Shown: positions 1-7,409 of the stretch, piece after piece | Position numbering within the stretch: position 1 is the stretch's first letter | How the letters are laid out: each line of letters starts with the position of its first letter | Source: Streptoverticillium olivoreticuli subsp. olivoreticuli | GTDB lineage: Bacteria > Actinomycetota > Actinomycetes > Streptomycetales > Streptomycetaceae | Direction: 5' to 3' | Assembly (NCBI RefSeq): GCF_003391135.1 | Contig: NZ_CP031455.1 | Coordinates: 3,689,001-3,753,000, forward strand | Length of the DNA: 64,000 nt | Notes under the pieces: generated by a model | Databases searched by the model: none | Seen by the model: only the letters and a program-made list of their open reading frames with translations | Told to the model about the DNA's origin: nothing | Made by a program: the position numbers and the translations under genes

Positions 1-28
1 CCTTCTCTACCGAAAGGCCAGCTTCGCC

Positions 29-385
29 ATGCCCGCAACCACCGTCCTGCGCATCGCCGTCGACGGCACCCTTACCGAACTTGACATCACCGGCTACCCG
101 GGACAGCAGGCCAAAATCCTCGCCCGCTCCCTGCTCGACGCCCCCGAAGTCATCACCTACATCCACCACCCCAAGGGCTGCCTCGCTGTCATCGGCGGCA
201 AGAACCGCGCCCGCTCTCTGCCCAACTTCCACGCCGGCATCGCGCTGGAAGATCTGTCGACCGAATTCCACGACGTGATGGGCGCAGTCGTCTTCACCGG
301 CTACCGCCACTACGGCGACCTCACCGAACTCCCGGACGACGCCGCCGCCCACATACGCGGCATCTGCCCCCGCAGTACCAACTGA
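29..385 (+). CDS. Hypothetical protein of the integrative element
   Basis: A 118-residue protein I do not recognise. It is a mixed alpha/beta sequence with no signal peptide or membrane segment. An AAAGG ribosome-binding sequence 10-15 bases upstream supports the ATG at 29. It is the first of five co-directional genes (29-2804) that look like cargo of the element. The window starts just 28 bases upstream, so its promoter is not visible. Confidence 0.7.
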   Translation: MPATTVLRIAVDGTLTELDITGYPGQQAKILARSLLDAPEVITYIHHPKGCLAVIGGKNRARSLPNFHAGIALEDLSTEFHDVMGAVVFTGYRHYGDLTELPDDAAAHIRGICPRSTN

Positions 386-448
386 CCCATTGCCGCCGTG
401 GGGCAGCACCCATCCGCCGCCCCACTCCAACTGGTGAAAGCCCCGCTC

Positions 449-1114
449 ATGACCATCGACTACAGCCGCACCGCCATCCGGAAAATCCTCGAAGCCATCA
501 ACCACCCTCTTCGGCAGTACGACCTCTTGCTGCGCCTCCACTGGGCCGCTGGAGCGGACCCGGCCACCTACCGGACGGTGCGCGACATCCCCATCTCCCC
601 GGACTCCAGCGAGTTCCACGCGACGTTGAGCGCCATGCGCGCCGACGGAGAGCTGGTGCTGCTACCCAGCACCGAATGGCGCCGCATCCTCGGCCACCGC
701 TACAACCCGCAGCTCCGAAGCGGCACCTCGTACGGCGGCAACTACTGGTACGCCACCCGCGCCCAGTACGACCGATGGCTGCTCGAATCCGAGCATCGTG
801 CCCAGCGTCTCGCCCAGATCCAGGCCCGCCTCGACGCCGACGGTGACGGCGACGTGCCGACCGTCACCGTGGCCCGCGACGACCTCACCCTTCTCCTCGA
901 CCTGGCCCTCCAGGACACACCGTCGCCCAGTTCCCCGTCCGAGTCCGAGCGTCCCGCACCGCAGCACCCCGAAGGCATGACGCCCCGTCGGATCGCGGAG
1001 ATCCGCAACACAGCCGCCTCGGAGTTCCGCGACTGGGAATGGGCCGATGCCGTCATCGACGAACTCCTCGACGAAATCGAACGCCGCAGCTCCTCCAGCA
1101 CGAGCAACAGCTGA
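449..1114 (+). CDS. Hypothetical protein, possible N-terminal winged helix
   Basis: A 221-residue protein without a family I can name. The first 110 residues are helical and end in a hairpin-like region (GTSYGGNYWYATRAQYDRWL), which could be a winged-helix fold; this is inference. A proline/serine-rich linker (about residues 155-175) precedes a charged helical tail with acidic clusters and a serine run. I chose the ATG at 449, preceded by a GAAAG sequence, over a GTG at 398 that lacks a good ribosome-binding site. It sits 63 bases after the preceding gene, same strand. Confidence 0.65.
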   Translation: MTIDYSRTAIRKILEAINHPLRQYDLLLRLHWAAGADPATYRTVRDIPISPDSSEFHATLSAMRADGELVLLPSTEWRRILGHRYNPQLRSGTSYGGNYWYATRAQYDRWLLESEHRAQRLAQIQARLDADGDGDVPTVTVARDDLTLLLDLALQDTPSPSSPSESERPAPQHPEGMTPRRIAEIRNTAASEFRDWEWADAVIDELLDEIERRSSSSTSNS

Positions 1115-1171
1115 CCTCACGGCCTCCGAACCCGACCACCTCACCCACGCCGTACCGCATCCGGAGAAACC

Positions 1172-1519
1172 GTGCAGCACAGCGAACCGGCAACGACGCC
1201 CTTCGTCATCACCAACCCCCTGCCCGACCCTCTAGCCGCCAGCAAGCTCCAGGTGGGCGACACCTTCGCCTTCCCCGAGGACCCGACCCCACTCACCGTG
1301 CTCAGCGCACGAGCCGACAGCCACTTCAACGGGTTTCTGCTCCTCCGCGTCGACGGCTCCGACCTGCCCTTGTGCATACGCGAGACGGAAGACGTCCGGC
1401 CGCTGCGCATGCCACGAACCTTCCACCTGCCCTGCGTCCTGTGCGGCGAGGTGACCCGCTCCGATCTCGACCTCGCCACCAACGGGGAACCGCGACTCCT
1501 CGTCTGCGCCCGGCACTGA
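1172..1519 (+). CDS. Small hypothetical protein with paired cysteines
   Basis: A 115-residue protein starting at GTG 1172, with GGAGAAA six bases upstream. The C-terminal third holds a CVLCG pair and then a C-A-R-H ending, which could together bind one zinc ion. No membrane segment or known domain is visible. It is followed at once by a strong hairpin (1533-1562), so it is probably the last gene of the first transcription unit. Confidence 0.65.
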   Translation: MQHSEPATTPFVITNPLPDPLAASKLQVGDTFAFPEDPTPLTVLSARADSHFNGFLLLRVDGSDLPLCIRETEDVRPLRMPRTFHLPCVLCGEVTRSDLDLATNGEPRLLVCARH

Positions 1520-1532
1520 CCACCCCTGAGCC

Positions 1533-1562
1533 GGCGGGGCCGCTGCTCCCAGCGGCCCCGCC
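1533..1562 (+). terminator. GC hairpin, probable terminator
   Basis: Perfect 13-bp inverted repeat (1533-1545 with 1550-1562, arm GGCGGGGCCGCTG) with a 4-base loop, 13 bases after the stop codon at 1519. There is no T-run, as is common in Streptomyces. Confidence 0.7.
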
Positions 1563-1588
1563 CTCCATGCCTGCTTCAAGGATCCCAG

Positions 1589-2407
1589 ATGACCGCTCCT
1601 GCAACAGAGCGCCGCATAGCCGCGAACAGCTTCACCTTCACCCTGCGCACCACCAACCGCGCCACCTTCGGCATCACCATCAGCCACACCGGAGAGGTCG
1701 TGGTCCGCGGCCCCCACGGCACCTCCGACGCGCAGGCCATCGGCCTCGTACACCGACGCCGGGAATGGATCTACCGCCAGCTGAAACACTTCAAGGAGAC
1801 TGCCCCCGACAGCCACGTCAAGGAGCTGATCGGCGGCACCGGGTTCACTGTCCTCGGCCACGGACACCGGCTGCGCATAGTCGCCGACGCGGAGCAGGAC
1901 CGGGCCGTCGTGCAGCACCGGTGGAGCGGGAGAGGGCCGTGGCTCCACATGCGCAGCACCACGGCCCGCAGCGTTGAGGCAGCCCGCGAAGAGCTCGTCG
2001 CCTTCTACGCGCGTACCGGCCAGGAGTGGCTGGACGCACACACCCCGTCCATCACCCGGCAAACAGCGGCCCCCGACCTGCCGGTGAAGATGTCCACGCG
2101 CATGCGCACGAAATGGGCGTACCTCCACCCGGACCGTGGGCTCGCCCTCCACTGGGCCAGCGCCCAGCTGTCCACGGTCTACATCCGCGAACTGATCCAC
2201 CGCACGCTCAGCCTGCACAGCGTCACGCACAACCACCTGTACGAGCGGGCCCTTCGCACCCTGTGGCTGGGCGACCTCCAGCCGCACCGCGCCCTCACCC
2301 CGACCACACAGCCGTGCCGGGCATGCGGCGCGACCGCCAACACCTTCCACGCCGAGAACTGCTCGCCGGCCCGGGGCGCCTGCACCGGTCGCCATGGCCT
2401 CGGCTGA
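1589..2407 (+). CDS. YgjP/DUF45-like metallopeptidase homologue with altered zinc motif
   Basis: A 272-residue protein resembling the YgjP/DUF45 family (SprT/WLM-type zinc peptidase fold). The N-terminal beta region includes the segment with RREWIYRQL. The typical W-G-S-C...G-x-I-x-L-N-W segment appears as RTKWAYLHPDRGLALHW. The zinc motif, normally HExxH followed six residues later by a third His, reads R200-E201-L-I-H204...H210. The glutamate, second and third histidines are kept but the first is Arg (codon CGC, one transition from CAC). A C-terminal tail carries CRACG and two later cysteines, a likely zinc ribbon. Probably catalytically impaired if the fold assignment is right. It lies between two hairpins in the integrative element. 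Confidence 0.7.
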   Translation: MTAPATERRIAANSFTFTLRTTNRATFGITISHTGEVVVRGPHGTSDAQAIGLVHRRREWIYRQLKHFKETAPDSHVKELIGGTGFTVLGHGHRLRIVADAEQDRAVVQHRWSGRGPWLHMRSTTARSVEAAREELVAFYARTGQEWLDAHTPSITRQTAAPDLPVKMSTRMRTKWAYLHPDRGLALHWASAQLSTVYIRELIHRTLSLHSVTHNHLYERALRTLWLGDLQPHRALTPTTQPCRACGATANTFHAENCSPARGACTGRHGLG

Positions 2408-2459
2408 ATCCGCCGCCCCACCCACCCCACCGCTCCCACGCCCTTACCGAGGAGAACCC

Positions 2460-2804
2460 GTGACCGACACCACCACCGCCGGACAGCAGCTGATCGACGC
2501 CCTCAAGCAAGCAGGTCACGAAGTCGACACCGAAGCCTGGCCCGGCTCCGGCTGCCACGTCGTCACCGTCTCCCTCGGGAACGCCGCCCAGATCTGGGTG
2601 AGTGACCATGACTGCGATATCCGACACCAGCCCACCGCGCACCGCGGATGGCTCGCCTGCTACTACCCGGACATCGAAGACACCTGGAACTTCAAGGAGC
2701 TCTTCGGCAGCGACTCCACCGACTTCGAGGCCGATACAGCCGCCGTCGTCAGCGCCATCACCGACTTCGCCAAGGCCCGGGCCCGGGCAAGCGACCGCTC
2801 CTGA
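2460..2804 (+). CDS. Hypothetical small protein of the integrative element
   Basis: A 114-residue protein I cannot assign. It is acidic, with a WPGSGCHVVTVSLG segment and a tyrosine/tryptophan-rich middle. The GTG start at 2460 has GAGGAG six bases upstream. A longer reading from ATG 2394 would overlap the preceding gene and lacks a ribosome-binding site. It is last in the co-directional set, followed by a strong hairpin at 2820-2856. Confidence 0.6.
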   Translation: MTDTTTAGQQLIDALKQAGHEVDTEAWPGSGCHVVTVSLGNAAQIWVSDHDCDIRHQPTAHRGWLACYYPDIEDTWNFKELFGSDSTDFEADTAAVVSAITDFAKARARASDRS

Positions 2805-2819
2805 CGGCGGCTGAGAAGT

Positions 2820-2856
2820 CGGGTAGCCCGGAGAGATCGCCCCTCCGGGCTACCCG
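2820..2856. terminator. Bidirectional hairpin terminator
   Basis: Inverted repeat of at least 14 bp (2820-2833 with 2843-2856, arm CGGGTAGCCCGGAG) with a 9-base loop. It lies between the plus-strand gene ending at 2804 and the minus-strand xis gene ending at 2931, so it can serve both. Confidence 0.75.
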
Positions 2857-2930
2857 GCCTCCCCGCACAACCCCGCGCGTGTGGGGGAACGGCGAACCAT
2901 CGCCCCATCACACCCCGGGCCAGCAACAGC

Positions 2931-3170
2931 TCAGGCCCCAAGGACATCCCACAGCGAAGCCGTCGACACCTTCGTCGAACCGCCCAGCGGCAGGGTCCGC
3001 ACCGGAAACGTGCCCTCCTTGATCAGCCGGTACGCCGTGGTCCGCCCGATGCCCAGGGCCCGCGCGGCGGTCACCACGCTCACCAACGGCGGCAGCGCCC
3101 GAAGCTCTTCCCACGACATCGCAGCGCCCTCGTGCGCGGCCTCAACAACAGAAGCGGCAGATGTACCCAT
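2931..3170 (-). CDS. xis: Excisionase-like DNA-binding protein
   Basis: A 79-residue protein with an N-terminal helical segment and an excisionase/MerR-type helix-turn-helix (about residues 30-75: LVSVVTAARALGIGRTTAYRLIKEG, followed by the wing P-V-R-T-L-P-L-G). Such proteins bind att DNA and direct the integrase toward excision. An internal ATG at 3119 is preceded by GAGGGC and would give 62 residues with the whole domain intact; it may be the true start. It is divergent from int, with a 121-bp shared upstream region. In many actinomycete elements xis and int are co-directional, so this arrangement is less usual. Confidence 0.8.
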   Translation of the reverse strand: MGTSAASVVEAAHEGAAMSWEELRALPPLVSVVTAARALGIGRTTAYRLIKEGTFPVRTLPLGGSTKVSTASLWDVLGA

Positions 3171-3291
3171 AGGTGGTCAAACCAATCTCCCCGCGCCACC
3201 TGACCGAAAGAATACGGCCACAGGCGGAAAATCACGCTCGATACCGAAAGATCAGGCAGGACCCGGCACACCTGGAACACGTGGGGAGTCC
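3171..3291. promoter_or_regulatory. Divergent xis/int control region
   Basis: 121 bp between the divergent xis and int genes, with lower GC than its surroundings. It contains two copies of ACCGAAAGA (3202-3210 and 3243-3251) about 41 bases apart; a related TACCGAAAG also precedes the first gene of the window (9-17). These could be binding sites for an element regulator, but no promoter hexamers are clear. Confidence 0.4.
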
Positions 3292-4875
3292 ATGCCCGAG
3301 ATCAGCTACTACCGGCGGTGCACCTGCAGAGCGCCCAAGCTCAACGCCGACGGCAACCCGATCCTCAAGGACGACGGGAAACCCCGTCTCAGAGAACTCG
3401 GGGCAAGCTGCCCTGACCTGACAAAGAAGAACCACGGCTCCTGGTACTTCTTCCTAGAACTCGAACCCGATGCCAGCGGCGAACGCCGCCGCGTACGCCG
3501 AGGCGGCCACCGCACCAAGGGTGACGCCGAGAAGGCAGCGGACAAGATCGTCAAGGACGCCGACCAAGGCGTCGACGTGCTCTCCAACGAGACCGTCGGC
3601 GACTTCCTGGCCCGCTGGCTCAAGAGCAAGAGGAGCCTCGCCCGCACCACCTCCAAGGGCTATCAGGAGCACATAGACCTCTACCTGATCCCGCACCTGG
3701 GCCGATACCGCCTCCGGGATCTGCGCACCCATCACATCGACCAGATGTACGACGCCATCCAGAAGGAGAACGCCGAACGCCTCCTCCACCACGCCCGCGT
3801 CGAAGAAGCCAAGCTCGAATGCGCGGCCAAGAAGCAGTCCTGGCAGACCTGCATGCGCAACACCCGCCCGGGCTCCGAGGTACGCCAGAAGGCCCGACGC
3901 GCCTTCCTGGACGCCAACGCCGCCCTGAAGGCCGCCCGCAAGGGCCTGCGGAAGATCACCAGCGCGGCCACCCTGCACTCGATCAACCGCACCCTGTCCT
4001 CCGCACTCGGGCATGCGGTCAAGCGCCAGCTCGTCACCCGCAACTGGGCGGCCCTCGTCGAGCTACCGCCGGCAAAGCGCCCCAAGGCCCTGGTGTGGAC
4101 CGACGAGCGCGTACAGCGGTGGCTCCAGACCGGCGAGCGGCCCTCCCCGGTCATGGTCTGGACCCCGGAGCAGACCGGGCGCTTCCTCGACCTCATGGTC
4201 CCCGACCGGCTCTACCCGCTCTGGCACATCTTCGTCTTCCTCGGCCTTCGCCGCGGCGAGGCATGCGCTCTCACCTGGTCCGAGATCGACCTGGACAACG
4301 GCTGGCTGCGCGTCTCGGCACAGATCGTCGAAGTGGCGTACCGCATATACGCGGAGACGCCGAAGGCCGACAGTGTCCGCTCCATCCGGCTCAGCGAGGA
4401 GGCCGTGGAGGTCCTTCGCGAGTGGCGAGCCGAGCAGGAGCGCGAGCGGGCCGCCATGGAGGCCGCAGGCGCCTGGGCCGAGACCGGGTTCGTCTTCACC
4501 CAGGAGAACGGCGAAGGGTTCCATCCGGATTGGCTCAGCCGCCGCTTCAAGCGCCTGGTCGAGGTCTACGAGCTGCCGCCCGTCCGCCTGCACGATCTGC
4601 GCCACGGCTCGGCCACCCTGGCTCTCATCGGCGGCGCCGACATCAAGGTGGTCCAGGAGCGCCTGGGGCACTCCTCGCGACAGATCACGTCGGACACGTA
4701 CACGAGCGTCGTTCCGCAGCTCATGCGCGCGGAAGCCGAAGCCACCGTCGCCGTCGTGCCCCGTGCCGCGAAGGCCACGAAGCCCACAGCTCAGGAAGGC
4801 TCCCCGAAGGAGGCTCCGGCACCGGTTTCGTCCCCGCAGCCCGTCCCCGCAGAGCACGTTCTGGCAGCTGCCTAG
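3292..4875 (+). CDS. int: Site-specific tyrosine recombinase (integrase)
   Basis: A 527-residue phage-type integrase that would integrate and excise the element at the adjacent tRNA gene. The N-terminus has cysteine motifs (CTC and a later C) and an AP2-like arm-binding region, followed by a SAM-like core-binding domain (about 95-250, with a long charged helical insert). The catalytic domain (about 290-490) keeps R320 (GLRRGE), H434 and R437 (HDLRH), H460 (GHSS) and the nucleophile Y470 (TYTS). The ATG at 3292 has GGGGAG nine bases upstream; the longer frame reading from 2881 overlaps xis and is unlikely. A serine/proline/alanine-rich tail of about 40 residues ends the protein. Confidence 0.95.
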   Translation: MPEISYYRRCTCRAPKLNADGNPILKDDGKPRLRELGASCPDLTKKNHGSWYFFLELEPDASGERRRVRRGGHRTKGDAEKAADKIVKDADQGVDVLSNETVGDFLARWLKSKRSLARTTSKGYQEHIDLYLIPHLGRYRLRDLRTHHIDQMYDAIQKENAERLLHHARVEEAKLECAAKKQSWQTCMRNTRPGSEVRQKARRAFLDANAALKAARKGLRKITSAATLHSINRTLSSALGHAVKRQLVTRNWAALVELPPAKRPKALVWTDERVQRWLQTGERPSPVMVWTPEQTGRFLDLMVPDRLYPLWHIFVFLGLRRGEACALTWSEIDLDNGWLRVSAQIVEVAYRIYAETPKADSVRSIRLSEEAVEVLREWRAEQERERAAMEAAGAWAETGFVFTQENGEGFHPDWLSRRFKRLVEVYELPPVRLHDLRHGSATLALIGGADIKVVQERLGHSSRQITSDTYTSVVPQLMRAEAEATVAVVPRAAKATKPTAQEGSPKEAPAPVSSPQPVPAEHVLAAA

Positions 4876-4921
4876 CCCTTCGTCCCCGCTTCGTCCCCGC
4901 ACAGCCCTGACCAGGGCAAAT

Positions 4922-4955
4922 AGAAGGGCCACCACGATCTCGTGGTGGCCCTTCT
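4922..4955 (+). terminator. Integrase terminator
   Basis: Perfect 16-bp inverted repeat (4922-4937 with 4940-4955, arm AGAAGGGCCACCACGA) beginning 47 bases after the int stop. It separates int from the tRNA gene read from the other strand and could serve both. Confidence 0.8.
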
Positions 4956-5002
4956 TAGCACAAACACGCAGGTCAGAACGTTTCTGCACCTGAGCCGCAA
5001 AG

Positions 5003-5076
5003 TGGGGCGGGTGGGACTCGAACCCACGGCCGACGGATTATGAGTCCGCTGCTCTAACCGGCTGAGCTACCGCCCC
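5003..5076 (-). tRNA. tRNA with CAU anticodon (elongator Met or Ile2); integration site
   Basis: A 74-nt cloverleaf on the minus strand. The acceptor stem GGGGCGG (5070-5076) pairs with CCGCCCC (5004-5010), discriminator A. The T arm reads GGGTTCGAGTCCC, and the anticodon loop CTCATAA places CAU at 5040-5042. CAU fits elongator Met or, if modified to lysidine, minor Ile; sequence alone does not separate them. No CCA is encoded. Its 3' end faces the integrase gene 127 bases away, making this the probable attachment site. The intact gene indicates that integration preserves it. Confidence 0.9.
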
Positions 5077-5220
5077 GTTCACGGCGCGTCGCGCACATCT
5101 GTGCGCGCCGTCTGCCGCAGCATAGCCGCTCATACGATCTGCTGCCCTGGTGGGGCCTTATTGCGTGACCGACCTGACCATGAGGACTTCGATCACGCCG
5201 GGTTGGTTCCCACCGGACGC

Positions 5221-5245
5221 AAAAAAGGACCCCGGATGGGGTCCT
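5221..5245 (-). terminator. Rho-independent terminator of the tRNA-Asn pair
   Basis: On the minus strand, an 8-bp stem AGGACCCC/GGGGTCCT with loop ATCC is followed by a run of T (5221-5226), starting 10 bases beyond the tRNA-Asn 3' end. It is one of the few canonical U-tract terminators in this window. Confidence 0.9.
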
Positions 5246-5255
5246 GATCTGTTGG

Positions 5256-5328
5256 CTCCCCCGACTGGACTCGAACCAGTAACCTGCCGATTAACAGTCG
5301 GCTGCTCTGCCAATTGAGCTACAGGGGA
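5256..5328 (-). tRNA. tRNA-Asn(GUU), copy 1 (downstream)
   Basis: A 73-nt tRNA on the minus strand: acceptor TCCCCTG/CGGGGGA, discriminator G, anticodon GUU at 5293-5295 in the loop CTGTTAA, T arm CTGGTTCGAGTCCAG. It is identical to the neighbouring copy and lies five bases 3' of it, so both are probably one transcript ending at the U-tract hairpin. Confidence 0.97.
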
Positions 5329-5333
5329 TCGCG

Positions 5334-5406
5334 CTCCCCCGACTGGACTCGAACCAGTAACCTGCCGATTAACAGTCGGCTGCTCTGCCAATTGAGCTAC
5401 AGGGGA
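5334..5406 (-). tRNA. tRNA-Asn(GUU), copy 2 (upstream)
   Basis: A 73-nt tRNA identical to the copy at 5256-5328, with a repeat period of 78 bp. It is the promoter-proximal member of the pair. Upstream on the minus strand a TAATGT hexamer (about 5471-5476) resembles a -10 box, without a clear -35. Confidence 0.97.
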
Positions 5407-5615
5407 TTGCTGCGTGTGCCTCGAATGCTCTGCCGTCCGGTCTTCCGGGCGGCGTGCGCTCGCTGCGACACATACATTAGCGCAAGCAGGGGGGTGCTCC
5501 GCCAATCGGTACCTCGGGAGTGACCTTCGCACCCGGCGGGTAGGCGCGGAGCACAGCCCGGCGGCCCCCGCGGAGCGCGTGGGGCGCGAGGGATCCGAGG
5601 GAAGGGTGGAGCGCG

Positions 5616-5903
5616 ATGCGCTACCGGCTGACGTTCATGATCGGGGCTGCCGTCGGGTACGTGCTCGGCGCACGGGCCGGCCGCGAGCGGTATGAACAGC
5701 TGCGCAAGGGGGCACAGCGGGTGGCCCAGAACCCCGCGGTCCGCAATACGGCGGAGTCCGCCGCGCAGAACGGCCGGGCCATGGCCGCCAAGGCGTTCGA
5801 CAGGGTGGGCGAGCGGCTGCCGGGGTCCATCAGCGACCGGGTCCGCTCGCTGCGCGAGCGCGGCCAGGGCGGCGAGGACGACTGGGGCACCAGCAACACC
5901 TGA
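5616..5903 (+). CDS. Small YtxH-like membrane-anchored protein
   Basis: A 95-residue protein. An N-terminal hydrophobic, glycine-rich segment (MIGAAVGYVLGARAGRERY, residues 8-26) is followed by a charged amphipathic helical tail. This layout resembles YtxH-type general stress/envelope proteins, whose function is unclear. GGTGGAG precedes the ATG. It stands just upstream of the FGGY kinase gene, same strand, 42 bases apart. Confidence 0.75.
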   Translation: MRYRLTFMIGAAVGYVLGARAGRERYEQLRKGAQRVAQNPAVRNTAESAAQNGRAMAAKAFDRVGERLPGSISDRVRSLRERGQGGEDDWGTSNT

Positions 5904-5945
5904 CCGGATGACGGCCGGAGCACGACCGTTTGGCATCATCACCGC

Positions 5946-7373
5946 ATGGGCATAGTCGCCGGTTTGGACAGTTCCACCGAGAGCACACGGATCGTCGTCT
6001 GCGACGCGGAGACGGGTGCCGTGCTCCGTCAGGGGTACGCACCGCACCCCTCGTCCCCCGAGGGTGATCCACAGGCGTGGCTGATGTCGCTCGGCGACGC
6101 CGCCGCCGGCGGGCTGCTGGAGGGCGTGCAGGCGATCGGCGTCTCCGCGCAGCAGCAGGGACTGATCGCGCTGGACGCGGGCGGTGTACTCGTCCGGCCC
6201 GCGCTGCTCGGCAACGACAAGCGGATGCAGGCCTCGGCGGCCGATCTGACGGACGCGCTCGGCGGCCGCGCCGCGTGGGCGCAGGCCGTCGGTTCGGTGC
6301 CGCAGCCCGGTCAGGTGCTGGCGAAGCTGCGCTGGCTGGCGCGCAACGAACCGGAGTCGGCGACGCGGACTGCCGCAGTGCTCCAGCCGCACGACTGGCT
6401 GGTCTGGCAGCTGCTGGGCCGGCCGCAGCGGCGGACGACGGACCGCGGGGACGCCTCCGGCACGGGCTGCTGGTCGGCGGCGACCGGGTCCTGGCGGCCG
6501 GACCTCGCGGAGCTGGCGCTGGGCCACCCGGTGACGCTGCCGGACGTGCTCGCCCCCGCGCAACCCGCCGGGCACACCCCCGAGGGGCTGCTGATCTCGG
6601 CGGGCACGGGCGAGACGATGGCCGCCGCCTTCGGGCTCGGCGTCGGCCCCGGCGACGCGGTGATCTCCCTGGGCGCCTCGGGCTCGGTCTTCGCCGTGCA
6701 CCACGAGGCCCTCATCGACCCCACGGGCACCATCACCTCCTTCGCGGACGCGACGGGCATGCACCTGCCGGTGGTGCACACCCTCAACGCGGTCCGGGTG
6801 CTGCGCGGCACCGCCGAACTGCTGGGCACCGACCTGGCGGGCCTGTCCGAGCTGGCGCTGCGGTCCTCGCCCGGGTCGTACGGGCTGGTGCTGCTCCCCT
6901 ATCTGGAGGGCGAGCGCACCCCGCACCTGCCGCACACCGCGGGAAGCCTGACCGGGCTGCGCCGGGAGAGCATGAAGCCGGAGCACCTGGCGCGGGCCGC
7001 GTTCGAGGGGATGCTCTGCGGGCTCACGGACGCCCTCGACGTGCTGCGGACGCGCGGGGTGCAGGTGCGGCGGGTGTTCCTGCTGGGCGCCGCGGCCGAG
7101 CTGCCCGCCGTGCAGGCGATCGCGCCGGCGCTGTTCGGCGCGCAGGTCGTCGTCCCGCAGCCCGCGGACTACGCGGCGCTGGGCGCGGCCCGGCAGGCGG
7201 CCTGGGCGCTGGGTGTCCAGCACGGCACGCTGTCGCCGCAGCAGCCTCCGCTGTGGCCCGCGGCGGCCAGCCAGGTGTTCGAGGCCACGGGCGAGGAGGT
7301 GCCGGTGGGGCAGGCGGTGCGGCAGCAGTACGTGACCGTGCGCGAGCAGTCCCACCCCGGGGCGTTCCAGTAG
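5946..7373 (+). CDS. FGGY-family carbohydrate kinase, xylulokinase-like
   Basis: A 475-residue cytoplasmic kinase that phosphorylates a sugar or polyol from ATP. The first phosphate-loop motif of the actin-like fold is near the start (AGLDSSTESTRIVV); the N-terminal FGGY domain covers about residues 1-235 and the C-terminal domain about 245-450, with the second phosphate motif GASGS near 245 and an adenosine-type motif (LLGAAAELP) near 380. The length fits xylulokinases, but substrate cannot be read from the sequence. No ribosome-binding site is evident, so translation may be leaderless. It converges with hrdA, with 36 bases between stops. Confidence 0.85.
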   Translation: MGIVAGLDSSTESTRIVVCDAETGAVLRQGYAPHPSSPEGDPQAWLMSLGDAAAGGLLEGVQAIGVSAQQQGLIALDAGGVLVRPALLGNDKRMQASAADLTDALGGRAAWAQAVGSVPQPGQVLAKLRWLARNEPESATRTAAVLQPHDWLVWQLLGRPQRRTTDRGDASGTGCWSAATGSWRPDLAELALGHPVTLPDVLAPAQPAGHTPEGLLISAGTGETMAAAFGLGVGPGDAVISLGASGSVFAVHHEALIDPTGTITSFADATGMHLPVVHTLNAVRVLRGTAELLGTDLAGLSELALRSSPGSYGLVLLPYLEGERTPHLPHTAGSLTGLRRESMKPEHLARAAFEGMLCGLTDALDVLRTRGVQVRRVFLLGAAAELPAVQAIAPALFGAQVVVPQPADYAALGAARQAAWALGVQHGTLSPQQPPLWPAAASQVFEATGEEVPVGQAVRQQYVTVREQSHPGAFQ

Positions 7374-7409
7374 GGGATCCGTCGCCCGGACCTCGCGGCC
7401 TCGGGCGGC

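Larger units (their letters stand above)
1..5003. mobile_element. Integrase-bearing end of an integrative element in a tRNA gene
   Basis: A tyrosine integrase (3292-4875), an excisionase-like gene (2931-3170, minus) and five poorly recognised genes lie directly next to the 3' end of a tRNA gene at 5003-5076. This is the usual arrangement of actinomycete integrative elements, in which recombination occurs within the tRNA 3' half and restores it. To the right the order returns to core Streptomyces genes, so the right boundary should lie in the tRNA 3' end. The other end, with the second att copy, lies to the left of the window. Replication or transfer genes are not visible in this part. Confidence 0.8.

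Noticed and set aside
2881..3291. N-terminal extension of the integrase from 2881
   Set aside because: It overlaps the xis gene on the other strand and the control region; GGGGAG before ATG 3292 marks the start.
5081..5111. Hairpin upstream of the CAU tRNA as a terminator
   Set aside because: Two competing pairings (ACGGCGCG/CGCGCCGT and GCGCACA/TGTGCGC) and a position on the promoter side of the tRNA make the role unclear, so not listed as a feature.
5314..5523. Plus-strand ORF with PDWTRTSNLPINS
   Set aside because: Also a tRNA read as protein, in the opposite direction.
5158..5532. Minus-strand ORF of 124 codons over the tRNA-Asn pair (repeated peptide with VAQLAEQPTVNRQ)
   Set aside because: It is translation of tandem tRNA genes; such tRNA-derived peptides are a common annotation artefact.
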